Source: JAUNBN01 sp036645935
GTDB lineage: Bacteria; Bacillota; Clostridia; Oscillospirales; Ruminococcaceae
Assembly: GCA_036645935.1 (NCBI GenBank)
Contig: JAVXNE010000009.1
Span: 42,567 to 106,566 of the forward strand
DNA length: 64,000 nt
Direction: 5' to 3'
Within the stretch, counting starts at the first letter, position 1; every line of letters starts with the position of its first letter. This document shows, piece by piece, positions 50,423 to 59,599 of the stretch. Position numbers and translations under genes: made by a program. The notes under the pieces were generated by a model that saw nothing but the letters and a program-made list of their open reading frames with translations, was not told the origin of the DNA and made no database searches.

Positions 50423-51246
50423 CTGCGCGCCTCCCTTGCGAGTGCACGCTCGCTCTTGAGGTCAACCGCGTTCATAACCAGCAAAATTGTGAGCACCACG
50501 ACAAAGAGAATTGCGGACAGCGCGTTGATTTCAGGTGAAACCTTGCGCCGAGTCATGGAATAGACTGCAATCGGCAGTGTTTGAGCTGTTCCACTCGTGA
50601 AATAGCTTATCACGAAGTCGTCGATAGAATAGGTGAGCGCCATCAGAAATCCAGTCATGATGCCGGGCATGATCTCGGGAATTACCACCTTAAAAAACGC
50701 CTGAATCGGACTGCACCCGAGATCGAGCGCCGCCTCATAGAGATTTTTATCCATCTGGCGCAGCTTTGGACTTACCGACAAAATGACGTATGGCAGATTA
50801 AATGTTATATGGGCGAGAATCAGCGTGCCTATCCCCATCTCGAACGTCATCCCAATCGCTGAGAGCGCCGTGCGCATCACGACAAAGAGAAGCAGCATCG
50901 AGACGCCGGTGACAATCTCGGGGTTGACTACGGGAACATAGGTCACGTTCATGATCGCCATGCGGGCGGGTCTGTGCATATTGCGTATACCGACGGCCGC
51001 AGCCGTACCGATTATCGTTGCGAGCACGGACGAAATGGCCGCGACGAGCAATGTGACGCCCAGCGCCTTGATGATCATGTCGTTCTGAAACAGCCTGCTA
51101 TACCAGTTGAGAGTGAATCCGGTGAACAGATTGCGGCTTTTGGACGCGTTGAATGAAAACAGGATGAGCACCGCAATCGGCAGATAAAGAAAAATGAAAA
51201 CAAGAGTGATATACGCCTTGGAGGAGGAATTAATCTGCTTCTTCAT
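50419..51246 (-). CDS. potC: Spermidine/putrescine ABC transporter permease PotC
   Basis: A 275-residue inner-membrane permease with about six helices and the EAA-type loop EAALDLGCSPIQAFFKVVIPEIMPG that contacts PotA. It pairs with PotB to form the channel. It overlaps potD and potB by 4 bp each (ATGA type), showing translational coupling. Confidence 0.95.
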   Translation of the reverse strand: MKKQINSSSKAYITLVFIFLYLPIAVLILFSFNASKSRNLFTGFTLNWYSRLFQNDMIIKALGVTLLVAAISSVLATIIGTAAAVGIRNMHRPARMAIMNVTYVPVVNPEIVTGVSMLLLFVVMRTALSAIGMTFEMGIGTLILAHITFNLPYVILSVSPKLRQMDKNLYEAALDLGCSPIQAFFKVVIPEIMPGIMTGFLMALTYSIDDFVISYFTSGTAQTLPIAVYSMTRRKVSPEINALSAILFVVVLTILLVMNAVDLKSERALAREARR

Positions 51247-52055
51247 ATCAGCATTCCCTCCATTTCCTCGTCGTCAAACTGGTTTGCAACGCTCATGCAG
51301 AGCAGCACAATGACCATTAAAACGAGTGACATCGCCGAGCCGAGATGCGGGTTATAGGAGTTTCCGAGAAACTGCATCTCGATGAGATCTCCGATGAGGA
51401 TATTTCCGCCGCCGCCGAGCATTCTCGAAATGATAAAGGTGCTTATCGACGGCACAAACACCATCGTGACACCGGTCGAGATTCCCGGAATCGACAGCGG
51501 CAGGATGACCTTGGTTGTGACACGCCACATGCTCGCGCCGAGATCCTGCGCGGCTTCTATGAGCGAGTCGTCAATCTTTGTCATGATCGAGTAGAGCGGC
51601 AAAATCATGAACGGCAGGTAGTTATAAACCATACCGAGCACAACCGCCCCCGGTGTGTTTATCATCTGGAAAGGTCCGATTCCGAACAATCCGAAAAATC
51701 GGTTGATCAGTCCGTTGTTCTCAAGCAGCGTCATCCACGCATAGGTGCGAAGCAAAAAGTTCATCCACATGGGTAACATGATTAGCATTATCATAAGTGA
51801 CTGACGTGCTCCGCGCATGCGCGAGATGAGGTATGCAAGAGGAAACGCTATCGCGAGACAGAGAGCTGTTGCGATGAGCGCAAGCCAAATTGAACGCGCA
51901 AAAACGGGTGTGTATTGACCTATTCCCGAGACATTTGCGAGCGTGAAATTTCCGTTCTTGTCTGTAAAAGCATACCACGCGACCAGCGCGAGGGGAGCTA
52001 AAATGAAAATGAGCATCCACACAACATATGGAAGGCTGGCTATTTTTGTTTTCAA
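51243..52055 (-). CDS. potB: Spermidine/putrescine ABC transporter permease PotB
   Basis: A 270-residue permease with six predicted helices and the coupling loop EAAQDLGASMWRVTTKVILPLSIPG. The WMNFLLRTYAWMTLL segment is characteristic of PotB. It lies 4 bp after potA and overlaps potC. Confidence 0.95.
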   Translation of the reverse strand: MKTKIASLPYVVWMLIFILAPLALVAWYAFTDKNGNFTLANVSGIGQYTPVFARSIWLALIATALCLAIAFPLAYLISRMRGARQSLMIMLIMLPMWMNFLLRTYAWMTLLENNGLINRFFGLFGIGPFQMINTPGAVVLGMVYNYLPFMILPLYSIMTKIDDSLIEAAQDLGASMWRVTTKVILPLSIPGISTGVTMVFVPSISTFIISRMLGGGGNILIGDLIEMQFLGNSYNPHLGSAMSLVLMVIVLLCMSVANQFDDEEMEGMLI

Positions 52056-52059
52056 CAGC

Positions 52060-53106
52060 TCACGCCTCCGTCCTTCTCATTATGTGAATTTCATCCGGGC
52101 CGATTGTCATTCCGACCTGAGCTCCGACTTCCGCGCTTTTGGTGCTCTGCACCGTCCACTCATATCCCGCCTGCTCAATTTGCATTTCAAAATGCACGCC
52201 CTTGAAGACGACACTCTTGACAACGCCCCAAAGATCTCCCTTTGCGACACTCGTTAGCTCAATATCCTCGGGTCGCACCACGACATCGACGAACTCGTCT
52301 TTTTTAAAGCCCTTGTCGACGCACTTAAATTTCTCGCCTGCGAACTGCACGAGATAGTCGGAGTGCATTATGCCGTCGATAATATTGCTCTCGCCGATGA
52401 AGTCCGCGACAAAAGCATTTTTGGGCTCGTTGTAAATATCCTGCGGCGTCCCGATCTGCTGAATTATTCCGTCGTTCATGACGACGACGGTGTCGGACAT
52501 CGTAAGCGCTTCCTCCTGATCGTGCGTCACATAGACGAACGTTATATCAAGGCTCTGCTGGATGCGTTTGAGCTCGGTCTGCATTTCCTTGCGCAGCTTG
52601 AGGTCAAGCGCGCCGAGCGGCTCGTCAAGCAGCAGTATGCGCGGCTTATTAACAAGTGCGCGCGCTATCGCGACGCGCTGCTGCTGCCCGCCCGACATTG
52701 CGCCTATTTTCCGCGATTCAAATCCTCGCAGGTTCACAAGCTCAATCATTTCGGCAACTGCCGTGCGAACCTCATCCTCAGGCGTCTTTTTGAGCCGTAG
52801 CCCAAACGCGATATTCTCAAACACATTCAGGTGCGGGAAAAGCGCATAGCGCTGAAACACCGTGTTCACTTCGCGTTTGTACGGCGGAACGTGAGTCACG
52901 TCCTTGCCGTCAAAAAGCACCCTGCCGCTGTCGGGTATCAAAAACCCGCCGATAAAGCGCAGAGTGGTCGTCTTGCCACAGCCTGACGGTCCAAGAAGAG
53001 TTACAAACTCCTCGTCGTGGATGTCGAGACTGAGGTTGTTGAGGATCGTCTCTCCGTCGAAAGCGACCGAGCAGTTGTCGAGACGCACCAAAACATTCTG
53101 TTCCAT
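52060..53106 (-). CDS. potA: Spermidine/putrescine ABC transporter ATP-binding protein PotA
   Basis: A 348-residue ATPase. Walker A GPSGCGKTTT (about residues 40-49), signature MSGGQQQRVAIARAL, Walker B ILLLDEPLGALD, and H-loop VTHDQEEA, followed by a C-terminal TOBE domain. It energises the PotBC channel. AAAGGGG precedes the ATG by about 8 bp, and the operon promoter is about 165 bp upstream. Confidence 0.97.
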   Translation of the reverse strand: MEQNVLVRLDNCSVAFDGETILNNLSLDIHDEEFVTLLGPSGCGKTTTLRFIGGFLIPDSGRVLFDGKDVTHVPPYKREVNTVFQRYALFPHLNVFENIAFGLRLKKTPEDEVRTAVAEMIELVNLRGFESRKIGAMSGGQQQRVAIARALVNKPRILLLDEPLGALDLKLRKEMQTELKRIQQSLDITFVYVTHDQEEALTMSDTVVVMNDGIIQQIGTPQDIYNEPKNAFVADFIGESNIIDGIMHSDYLVQFAGEKFKCVDKGFKKDEFVDVVVRPEDIELTSVAKGDLWGVVKSVVFKGVHFEMQIEQAGYEWTVQSTKSAEVGAQVGMTIGPDEIHIMRRTEA

Positions 53107-53269
53107 TCAATTGTACCCCTTTGCGGTAATTTTGTTCTCCCGCCTTTTTGACGGGCGACATCTGCAAGCTGCCACCCCGCAAAAGGTTTGTTACACCGCG
53201 CACAAGTGCACGGTTACAGCGGCGGCTTACGACATCGGGTTTCTTGCCTTGATTTATGACAATGAAACA

Positions 53270-53298
53270 AATATAAAGAACTGGATAGCTTTTGTCAA
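53270..53298 (-). promoter_or_regulatory. Promoter of potABCD
   Basis: On the minus strand TTGACA (53298-53293), 17 bp, TATATT (53275-53270). The leader to potA is about 160 bases; no riboswitch was recognised in it. The 370-bp gap to queT holds no other gene. Confidence 0.8.
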
Positions 53299-53476
53299 TA
53301 TACTGAAAAAATTTGTTTTCCGGAAGAATTTAACATATGAGTGGCCGACTTTGGAAGAATATCTGCAATTATCTCTGTTTATCTCGCAATATTGCCGCTT
53401 TGCTCTGAATTTCTGCTCGAGTCATGATAGTAATGGAAAATGTCGGTGCTTGACTTTTAAACGGTCTTAACACGAG

Positions 53477-54007
53477 TCACAGCCGGCGCAGCGTATCTGC
53501 GGCTCCGGAACGCTCAAGCGCGCGAAACAGCAGCATCCCCAGCACGGTGCAAGCTCCGAACTGCCCCACCGCAACCAATCCCGCGAATGTCGCAAACATC
53601 CGCCATTCGAGGATTCCTGAACTTGCGAAGCAAAGCTCGGTCCCGACCACCGCGGCGTTTATAAATACCGGGGGAAGTGTTGCGGGAATAGGAAGTCCGA
53701 ACACACGCAGATTCCCCATCCGAGCAGTGAGCAGCGCCGAAACCAGCGTGGCGAGCGTGCCGAGCACCACGTCGATCGCGCCGAGCACGTTCGCCCCCGT
53801 TGCCATGCCGATTATATTGGTGATGAGACAGCCGAGTGTGATTCCCCATACCGCAAATGGATTGAACACGGGGAGAATAGTCAGCGCTTCAGCCGCGCGC
53901 AACTGTATCTGCCCGAACGAAAGCGGCGCAAGCAATAAGCTCAACGCCGCGTAGACGGCCGCTATCATCGCGGAAAACGCGATTTTTTTTGACATCGCCG
54001 ATCGCAT
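53477..54007 (-). CDS. queT: QueT-type queuosine-precursor ECF transporter S component
   Basis: A 176-residue membrane protein with about five helices. SFGQIQLRAAEALTILPVFNP and GCLITNIIGM are typical of QueT, the substrate-binding S component of an ECF transporter for a preQ1/queuosine precursor. The start shares one base with the prfB stop (TGATG); an alternative ATG is four codons later. Its energy module is not in the window. Linkage to prfB gives a translation-related context. Confidence 0.85.
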   Translation of the reverse strand: MRSAMSKKIAFSAMIAAVYAALSLLLAPLSFGQIQLRAAEALTILPVFNPFAVWGITLGCLITNIIGMATGANVLGAIDVVLGTLATLVSALLTARMGNLRVFGLPIPATLPPVFINAAVVGTELCFASSGILEWRMFATFAGLVAVGQFGACTVLGMLLFRALERSGAADTLRRL

Positions 54008-55116
54008 CAGTTTTCCCTGCTTTTCATGACGAGGTAAGCATTGATAAATCCGTCAATCTCTCCGTCCATTACAGCGTTGACATTGCCCTGCTCAAACCCT
54101 GTGCGGTGGTCTTTCACCAAAGTGTACGGCATGAAGACATAGCTACGTATCTGCGATCCCCAGCCGATCTCCATCTGGTTTCCCTTGATGTCCTCAATTT
54201 TTTCGAGATGTTCAAGCTCCTTGATTTTCACGAGTTTTGCCCGCAACATTTTCATCGCCATTTCCTTGTTTTGAAATTGGCTGCGCTCATTTTGGCAGGC
54301 GACCACAACACCCGTCGGCAGATGCGTTATTCTTATCGCTGACGAGGTTTTGTTTACGTGTTGCCCACCCGCCCCGCTGCTCCGAAACGCGTCCACCTTG
54401 ATGTCATCGTCGCGTATTTCAACACTCTTGTCGTCTCCGATATCGGGCATTACCTCAAGCGATGCAAAGGAGGTATGCCTGCGCCCGGATGAATCAAATG
54501 GCGAGACTCTCACAAGACGGTGAACGCCGTTTTCCGACTTCAGGTAACCGTAGGCGTTGCGACCCTCGAGCAGTATCGAGACGCTTTTGATGCCTGCCTC
54601 CTCGCCGTCCAGATACTCTAAAACGGTGATTTTAAAGCCGTTTGCCTGCGCGAAGCGGGTGTACATGCGGTAGAGCATCTCGACCCAATCCTGCGCCTCG
54701 GTGCCTCCCGCTCCCGCGTGGAATGTGAGGATTGCATTTTTGTCGTCATATTCTCCGGTGAGCAGTGTCGAGAGCCGCTGTTTCTCAATCTCAGCCTCGA
54801 GCGCTGCAAGTGACTGCTCAATGTCGGCAGCCATACTCTCGTCGCCCGTCTCATCGGCTATTTCAATTATGGTGGCGGCATCGTCCAACCCCGAGGTGAG
54901 AACTTGCGCATCCGCAACGCGTGCCTTGAGCGCGCTCTGGCGCTCAAGCACCGGTCGGCTGCCCTCGGGATCGTTCCAGAATTCAGTTTTGGACGTCTGC
55001 TCTTCCATCTCTGCGAGCTCTTTGTCGACGCTCTCGAGGTTGAAGGCTTTTAACAGCTCCTCGACCTCGGTGGAGGCCGCCGCAAGCCGCTGGTTATATT
55101 CGTCTAATATCAGCAT
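54007..55116 (-). CDS. prfB: Peptide chain release factor 2
   Basis: A 369-residue RF2 that ends translation at UGA and UAA. It has the SPF recognition tripeptide (RVSPFDSSGRR) and the catalytic GGQ in GAGGQHVNKTSSA. The frame is continuous from ATG: the programmed +1 frameshift found near codon 25 in most RF2 genes is absent, so this copy lacks autoregulation by in-frame UGA. Followed by queT. Confidence 0.96.
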   Translation of the reverse strand: MLILDEYNQRLAAASTEVEELLKAFNLESVDKELAEMEEQTSKTEFWNDPEGSRPVLERQSALKARVADAQVLTSGLDDAATIIEIADETGDESMAADIEQSLAALEAEIEKQRLSTLLTGEYDDKNAILTFHAGAGGTEAQDWVEMLYRMYTRFAQANGFKITVLEYLDGEEAGIKSVSILLEGRNAYGYLKSENGVHRLVRVSPFDSSGRRHTSFASLEVMPDIGDDKSVEIRDDDIKVDAFRSSGAGGQHVNKTSSAIRITHLPTGVVVACQNERSQFQNKEMAMKMLRAKLVKIKELEHLEKIEDIKGNQMEIGWGSQIRSYVFMPYTLVKDHRTGFEQGNVNAVMDGEIDGFINAYLVMKSREN

Positions 55117-55257
55117 ATTTTCCCCTGAAGCTCTATTGTTTGAGATGATGGTTCATTATACACGAAACGCAAATAAATGAAAAGCTCTTTGCTTTTTTCT
55201 TGCATATAAGGTAGAATAAACCCACAATCAACTGTGAAATCACGGAGATAAATCGAA

Positions 55258-56226
55258 ATGATAAATTACACGGGCAGTACATGCCCTTATTGCGAAAAGC
55301 CCCTCACACCCGACGATACTGTCGTTTGTCCCATCTGCGGTACTCCGCACCACAGATCGTGCTACAAGGAGCACGGAGAGTGCGCCAACACCGCCAAACA
55401 CTCGGCAGAATTTGAATGGAAACCCTCTGTCGATACCGACCTTATTCTCGGCTCAGATGGCGTAGTCTGCGCCGAATGCGGATATGTCAACTCGGTAAAC
55501 GATGTTCACTGCTCCGGCTGCGGCGCCATGCTTCCGGCACGCGGCACAACTCCTCTCCCCGATACCGCAAATTGTATTCCGGAAAGTGTTTTTGTCTCGC
55601 GCACCCATCCGCAAAACATCGGCGAACTTGAAGAGGCGCTGTGGCCATACAGTTTGCGCGACGGGTTCTCTGTCGACGAGAAATTCGACGGAATATCTCT
55701 GCTCGACTGGGCGACGTATCTCGTGCGCAGCGCGGGATATTATCTTTACTGTTTCAAGTCGCAAGATGCCCGTAAAGGTAAGACTGCGTTTACCTGGAGT
55801 GCCATGGTCATGCCTCCTATATATTTTCTTTACCGTAAGGTGTGGTGGGCGGCGGCAGTTGCAATGCTCGCCAACATGACTCTCAACTTCCCCACTTTGA
55901 TTTCGTCATTTTGGGCAGATTCCGGTCTGTTCGGTCTGGCTGCTGCGCAGTGGGACAGCCTTTCAATGGTCACGAGCACGATTCTGCTCGGCGTCAACGT
56001 CGTTTGGGGACTGTTTGCGGCATGGATATACCGAAAACATTCCGCGAAGCAGATAGAACACCTTCGCGCTGCACATCCTGACGACGCGGAATATCGCTCC
56101 GCAATCGCTCACAGCGGCGGTCCGAGCCTGCTTGCAGCTATCGCAATCCCCGTGGCACTTGCGGTTTTAACCGCATTGGTAAGCATTCTTTTCGGAATTC
56201 AGCTTCCGACCGGATTTACATTATAA
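55258..56226 (+). CDS. RING-like zinc-binding membrane protein with DUF2628 region
   Basis: A 322-residue protein. The N-terminus has a RING/zinc-finger-like pattern (CPYCEKPLTPDDTVVCPICGTPHHRSCYKEH), a second zinc ribbon follows (CAECGYVNSVNDVHCSGCG), and the C-terminal half has about four membrane helices with the DUF2628-like FTWSAMVMPPIYFLYRKVWW. ACGGAGA lies before the ATG. Probably a membrane protein with cytosolic zinc modules; role unknown. Confidence 0.82.
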   Translation: MINYTGSTCPYCEKPLTPDDTVVCPICGTPHHRSCYKEHGECANTAKHSAEFEWKPSVDTDLILGSDGVVCAECGYVNSVNDVHCSGCGAMLPARGTTPLPDTANCIPESVFVSRTHPQNIGELEEALWPYSLRDGFSVDEKFDGISLLDWATYLVRSAGYYLYCFKSQDARKGKTAFTWSAMVMPPIYFLYRKVWWAAAVAMLANMTLNFPTLISSFWADSGLFGLAAAQWDSLSMVTSTILLGVNVVWGLFAAWIYRKHSAKQIEHLRAAHPDDAEYRSAIAHSGGPSLLAAIAIPVALAVLTALVSILFGIQLPTGFTL

Positions 56227-56260
56227 CTCGGCACAAATCATTCCTCGGAGGTTTTTGTAA

Positions 56261-57127
56261 ATGAAGATTCGCAAGGCCGTGATTCCCGCCGCAGGGCTGG
56301 GTACCCGTGTTTTGCCCGCGTCTAAATCAATACCAAAAGAGATGCTTCCGATTGTCGACAAGCCCGCAATTCAGTATATCGTTGAGGAGGCTGCCGCGTC
56401 GGGAATAGAGGACATCCTCATCATCACCAGCCGCGGAAAGGACGCCATCGCAGATCATTTTGACAGATCACCGCTGCTTGAGCAGGCGCTCGAAAAAAGC
56501 GGAAAAGCCGACATTCTGGAAAGCGTTGTGCACCCTGCACAGCTCGCCAACATCACTTTTCTTCGACAGCAGGAAATCAAAGGACTGGGTCACGCGGTGT
56601 GGTGCGCGAAATCTTTTATAGGCGACGAGCCATTCGCAGTGCTTTATGGCGACGACGTGATTGTGTCTGACGGTATTCCGGTTATGCGACAGCTCATCGA
56701 CGCGTTTGACGAATTCGGTCTGCCCACTCTTGGAATTAAAGAGGTCACTCCTGAGCAGATTTTGAAATATTCATCGATGAAGGTTGAACTTATTCGAGAC
56801 AACCTCTATCGTGTTGACGACATGATTGAAAAACCTAAGCCTTCAGAGATTCTCTCACTGTTTTCCATACTCGGGCGTGTCGTGTTGACACCCGACGTCT
56901 TCGATATCCTTGAAACTCTCCCCCCCGGAGCGCTCGGGGAGATACAGCTCACCGACGCAATCAAGATCCTTGCACATGGAGCCGGAACTGTCGGTGTCGA
57001 CTTTGTCGGCACACGGTACGACATGGGCAACAAACTTGGAATTCTCAAGGCCACGGTCGATATCGCACTGAAGCATCCCGAGGTTGCAGAGGGTTTCCGA
57101 GACTATCTGAAATCACTGAAACTTTAG
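56261..57127 (+). CDS. galU: UTP-glucose-1-phosphate uridylyltransferase
   Basis: A 288-residue enzyme making UDP-glucose. AAGLGTRVLPASKSIPKEML with the catalytic lysine, then PAIQYIVEEA and YGDDVI. CTCGGAGG lies about 11 bp before the ATG. UDP-glucose is the cofactor-like substrate of GalT and a cell-envelope precursor, so it complements the galKTE cluster at 11.7-15.4 kb. Confidence 0.97.
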   Translation: MKIRKAVIPAAGLGTRVLPASKSIPKEMLPIVDKPAIQYIVEEAAASGIEDILIITSRGKDAIADHFDRSPLLEQALEKSGKADILESVVHPAQLANITFLRQQEIKGLGHAVWCAKSFIGDEPFAVLYGDDVIVSDGIPVMRQLIDAFDEFGLPTLGIKEVTPEQILKYSSMKVELIRDNLYRVDDMIEKPKPSEILSLFSILGRVVLTPDVFDILETLPPGALGEIQLTDAIKILAHGAGTVGVDFVGTRYDMGNKLGILKATVDIALKHPEVAEGFRDYLKSLKL

Positions 57128-57604
57128 TTTTTTGCAATACGCACAACTTGCTTTCTTGCACACGAAATATATCGCACCGCACATCCACTCTTGAGTATCC
57201 CGCACTTTTGAGCAGATTCTAGCGGCGCGGTTTTTTTGTGGCATTTTCAGTTAAAAAAATTGCCGCTCCAGTTTCATAAGACACACAAAAGCCGCTGATT
57301 CAGTTCTGTTTTTGCCACATCACTTGAGTCTCTAAGGTACATGGAGATCATGTTGGATTTCCAAACAAGTGGGATAGTCAGTGTACGGAGAAGTAACTGA
57401 TGAGTAGAAGCACTGCCACGAGAGCGAACATTGACCGTCTTCGGAGCGATTGTACACATCGGCGAGATGCTCAGCGAAATCGATAAGTGAAAACAAGCGG
57501 CCGGAGTCACCAAAACTTCTTATCTTCGCGTCAGGTACGTTTAGTCTGTCAAATGTCTGTTATTGTACACCAAAGTTCAGTTGTGAAGTGATGGATGCCG
57601 ACGA
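57128..57604. other. Intergenic region after galU
   Basis: About 480 bp with no supported gene. A minus-strand frame at 57274-57513 has no ribosome site or family features. GCGGCGCGG followed by TTTTTTT near 57220-57237 could be a weak galU terminator. Confidence 0.45.
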
Positions 57605-57633
57605 TTGACATTGTCTATAAGCACTGGTATAAT
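57605..57633 (+). promoter_or_regulatory. Consensus sigma-A promoter of rpsF-ssb-rpsR
   Basis: A perfect TTGACA (57605-57610), 17 bp, TATAAT (57628-57633). It is the strongest promoter match in the window, as expected for ribosomal-protein genes. Confidence 0.93.
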
Positions 57634-57639
57634 ATATCA

Positions 57640-57712
57640 GTTCGGCGCTTAGATTTTGAGCGCAACATCCTTGCCCGTAAAACGGGCCACAAGTCCACAA
57701 GGAGGTGCTAAA
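57640..57712 (+). promoter_or_regulatory. rpsF leader with small hairpin
   Basis: The leader between the promoter and the rpsF start contains a hairpin GCCCGT-AAA-ACGGGC (57673-57687) shortly before the AAGGAGG site. S6:S18 autoregulatory leaders occupy this position in many bacteria; the match to that motif was not verified. Confidence 0.4.
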
Positions 57713-58000
57713 ATGACAAACAGCTACGAAACCATCATGGTGCTCAGCTCGGCTCTTGATGAGGAAGCTACCAAAACACTGCTCGAAAAATTCACGTCGC
57801 TCATCGCCGCTAATGGCACGGTTGAATCCGTTGACGAATGGGGCCGCCGCAGACTCGCTTACGAGATCAACAAAGAGACTGAAGGCTACTTTGCTCTCGT
57901 CAACTTCACAAGCGAGCCTGATTTCATCAAGGAGCTCACGCGCGTCTATCAGATTACAGACGGCGTTCTGCGTACAATTGTCGTGCGCAAAGAACAGTAA
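57713..58000 (+). CDS. rpsF: 30S ribosomal protein S6
   Basis: A 95-residue S6, which binds the central domain of 16S rRNA with S18. NSYETIMVLSSALDEE and DEWGRRRLAYEINKETEGYF are typical. The ATG at 57713 follows AAGGAGGTGCTAAA. First gene of rpsF-ssb-rpsR, the standard order. Confidence 0.97.
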   Translation: MTNSYETIMVLSSALDEEATKTLLEKFTSLIAANGTVESVDEWGRRRLAYEINKETEGYFALVNFTSEPDFIKELTRVYQITDGVLRTIVVRKEQ

Positions 58001-58017
58001 TCTGCGGAGGGTGAAAA

Positions 58018-58476
58018 ATGCTTAATCACGTAACTCTCATGGGTAGGCTTGTCGCCGATCCCGAGCTGCGTCACACGCCAAACAATGTTGCTGTGACTAA
58101 GTTCACGATAGCGGTCGACCGCAACTTTGCCAAACAGGGCGAGGAGAAGAAGACCGATTTCATTGACATTCAGGCATGGCGCAATACTGCCGAGTTTATA
58201 TGTAAATATTTTACTAAGGGCCGTATGATTGCAATTGAAGGCGCATTGCAGGTGGATCGCTACACCGATAAAGAAGGCAACAAGCGCAATGCCGTTTTCA
58301 TTTCGGCAAGCGATGTCTACTTTGCGGACAGCAAAAACGGCAGTTCCGGAACTTCAGCCCCCGCGTCGACCGAACGTCAGCCCTCGTCTGAAAACGCATT
58401 GCCCGATACCGGCTATGCCGCAGGCGAACCGGATGATTTCGCTGTTGTCGAAGACGACGGCGGACTTCCGTTCTGA
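58018..58476 (+). CDS. ssb: Single-stranded DNA-binding protein
   Basis: A 152-residue SSB: an OB fold (MLNHVTLMGRLVADPELRHT, VDRNFAKQGEEKKTDFIDI) and a disordered acidic tail ending DDGGLPF, the partner-binding tip. It is flanked by rpsF and rpsR with short gaps, GCGGAGGGTG before its ATG. Confidence 0.97.
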   Translation: MLNHVTLMGRLVADPELRHTPNNVAVTKFTIAVDRNFAKQGEEKKTDFIDIQAWRNTAEFICKYFTKGRMIAIEGALQVDRYTDKEGNKRNAVFISASDVYFADSKNGSSGTSAPASTERQPSSENALPDTGYAAGEPDDFAVVEDDGGLPF

Positions 58477-58509
58477 TCACCAAACCGAAAATTTAAAAGG
58501 AGTAACATG

Positions 58510-58995
58510 ATGGATAACAACGAAAACATCGAGAGTGCCACAGCTGCTGCTGTTGAAACGCCTGTCGATACCCCTGCTGCACCACCTGCTCATATTCCCA
58601 CCCCGACACCCACGGCAGCCGCATTTGCCGCAGCTGCCGGCAATCCCCCGCCCGTTGCAGCAGCCCCGTCACCACGTCCCGCTTACATCCCCTCAGACGG
58701 CCCCCGCGCTCCGCGCTCCGACCGTCCTGATTCGAGAGGCGACCGCGGCGACCGCGGCGACCGTCCCCAAAGAGGAGGTCCCCGTCCTCGCCGTCGCAAG
58801 GTTTGCCAGTTCTGTGTCGACCGTGCGGGCGATATCGATTATAAAGATGTGAACAGACTGCGCAAGTATATTTCCGAGCGCGCTAAGATAATTCCCCGCC
58901 GTGTTACCGGCACATGCGCACGTCATCAGCGCGATCTCACAATTGCGATAAAGCGCGCGCGCCAGATAGCGTTGCTCCCTTACGTCAACGACTAA
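58510..58995 (+). CDS. rpsR: 30S ribosomal protein S18 with long disordered N-terminal extension
   Basis: About 161 residues, twice the usual S18 length (about 75-80). Residues 96-161 are a normal S18 with RRRKVCQFCVDRAGDIDYKD, LRKYISERAKIIPRRVTGTC and HQRDLTIAIKRARQIALLPY; CxxC suggests the zinc-type form. Residues 1-90 are an acidic start followed by Ala/Pro-rich sequence and Arg/Gly/Asp repeats (SRGDRGDRGDRPQRGG). AAAAGGAG lies just upstream of adjacent ATGs at 58507 and 58510. No internal start with a ribosome site precedes the core. Confidence 0.93.
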   Translation: MDNNENIESATAAAVETPVDTPAAPPAHIPTPTPTAAAFAAAAGNPPPVAAAPSPRPAYIPSDGPRAPRSDRPDSRGDRGDRGDRPQRGGPRPRRRKVCQFCVDRAGDIDYKDVNRLRKYISERAKIIPRRVTGTCARHQRDLTIAIKRARQIALLPYVND

Positions 58996-59087
58996 CTAAC
59001 CTGCATTGAGAAAAGCATAAATTTTGAAGCGCTCCGGATAAAACTGACAGTACAAAGAAAAACCAATCACAGGATATCTCCGGATTA

Positions 59088-59134
59088 TGCCGTCTGGCTC
59101 CGTTTTTGAAATGGAGTCAGACGGTATTTTAATT
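59088..59134 (+). terminator. Terminator of rpsF-ssb-rpsR
   Basis: TGCCGTCTGGCTCC (59088-59101) pairs with GGAGTCAGACGGTA (59113-59126, one G-U), followed by TTTTAATT. Confidence 0.88.
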
Positions 59135-59599
59135 GTAACGTTCACAATTTTAGAAATTAATATAATCATTCATAATTTGCTCGCCTTGCCAAAGGACTGA
59201 ATGTTCTGTCGTGGATACATTCCGCATTAAACATGGAAAAGCAATTTGCAGCCATGGCGTTTGTCGCAAGGATTTCCGCATCTTGACATAGAGGGTGTAA
59301 TGCCATGTTTTTTATTAAGGGAAAATATGCTTGTTCGGTGTATTTGAATTGCTATGGAGCTGTAACTCCCCGGAGACTATCTCTTTTTGCAGGGCAGCTC
59401 CTACTGTGTACAATACAAGGTTAATGTTCGGTTGCCTGCCGGTCTTATCGGCAACGATACTGTTGTCAAAGAGATCTCAAGATAACAGAAAGACAGAAAA
59501 AGCTCCCAAACGGAGTGTTATTATCCTGCAATTGAGAAAGGCTTCTGTGGGGGCTTCTGTGCAATACCCGTTTTCGGGTGCAGTCCACTTGTGTCCGGA
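59135..59599. other. Gene-free stretch before the tandem repeats
   Basis: About 460 bp without a supported gene. It contains a small direct duplication GGCTTCTGTGG/GGCTTCTGTGC (59539-59562). No promoter or RNA could be named. Confidence 0.4.

Noticed and set aside
57274..57513. A 79-codon minus-strand frame between galU and rpsF
   Set aside because: No recognisable domain and no ribosome site; probably random.
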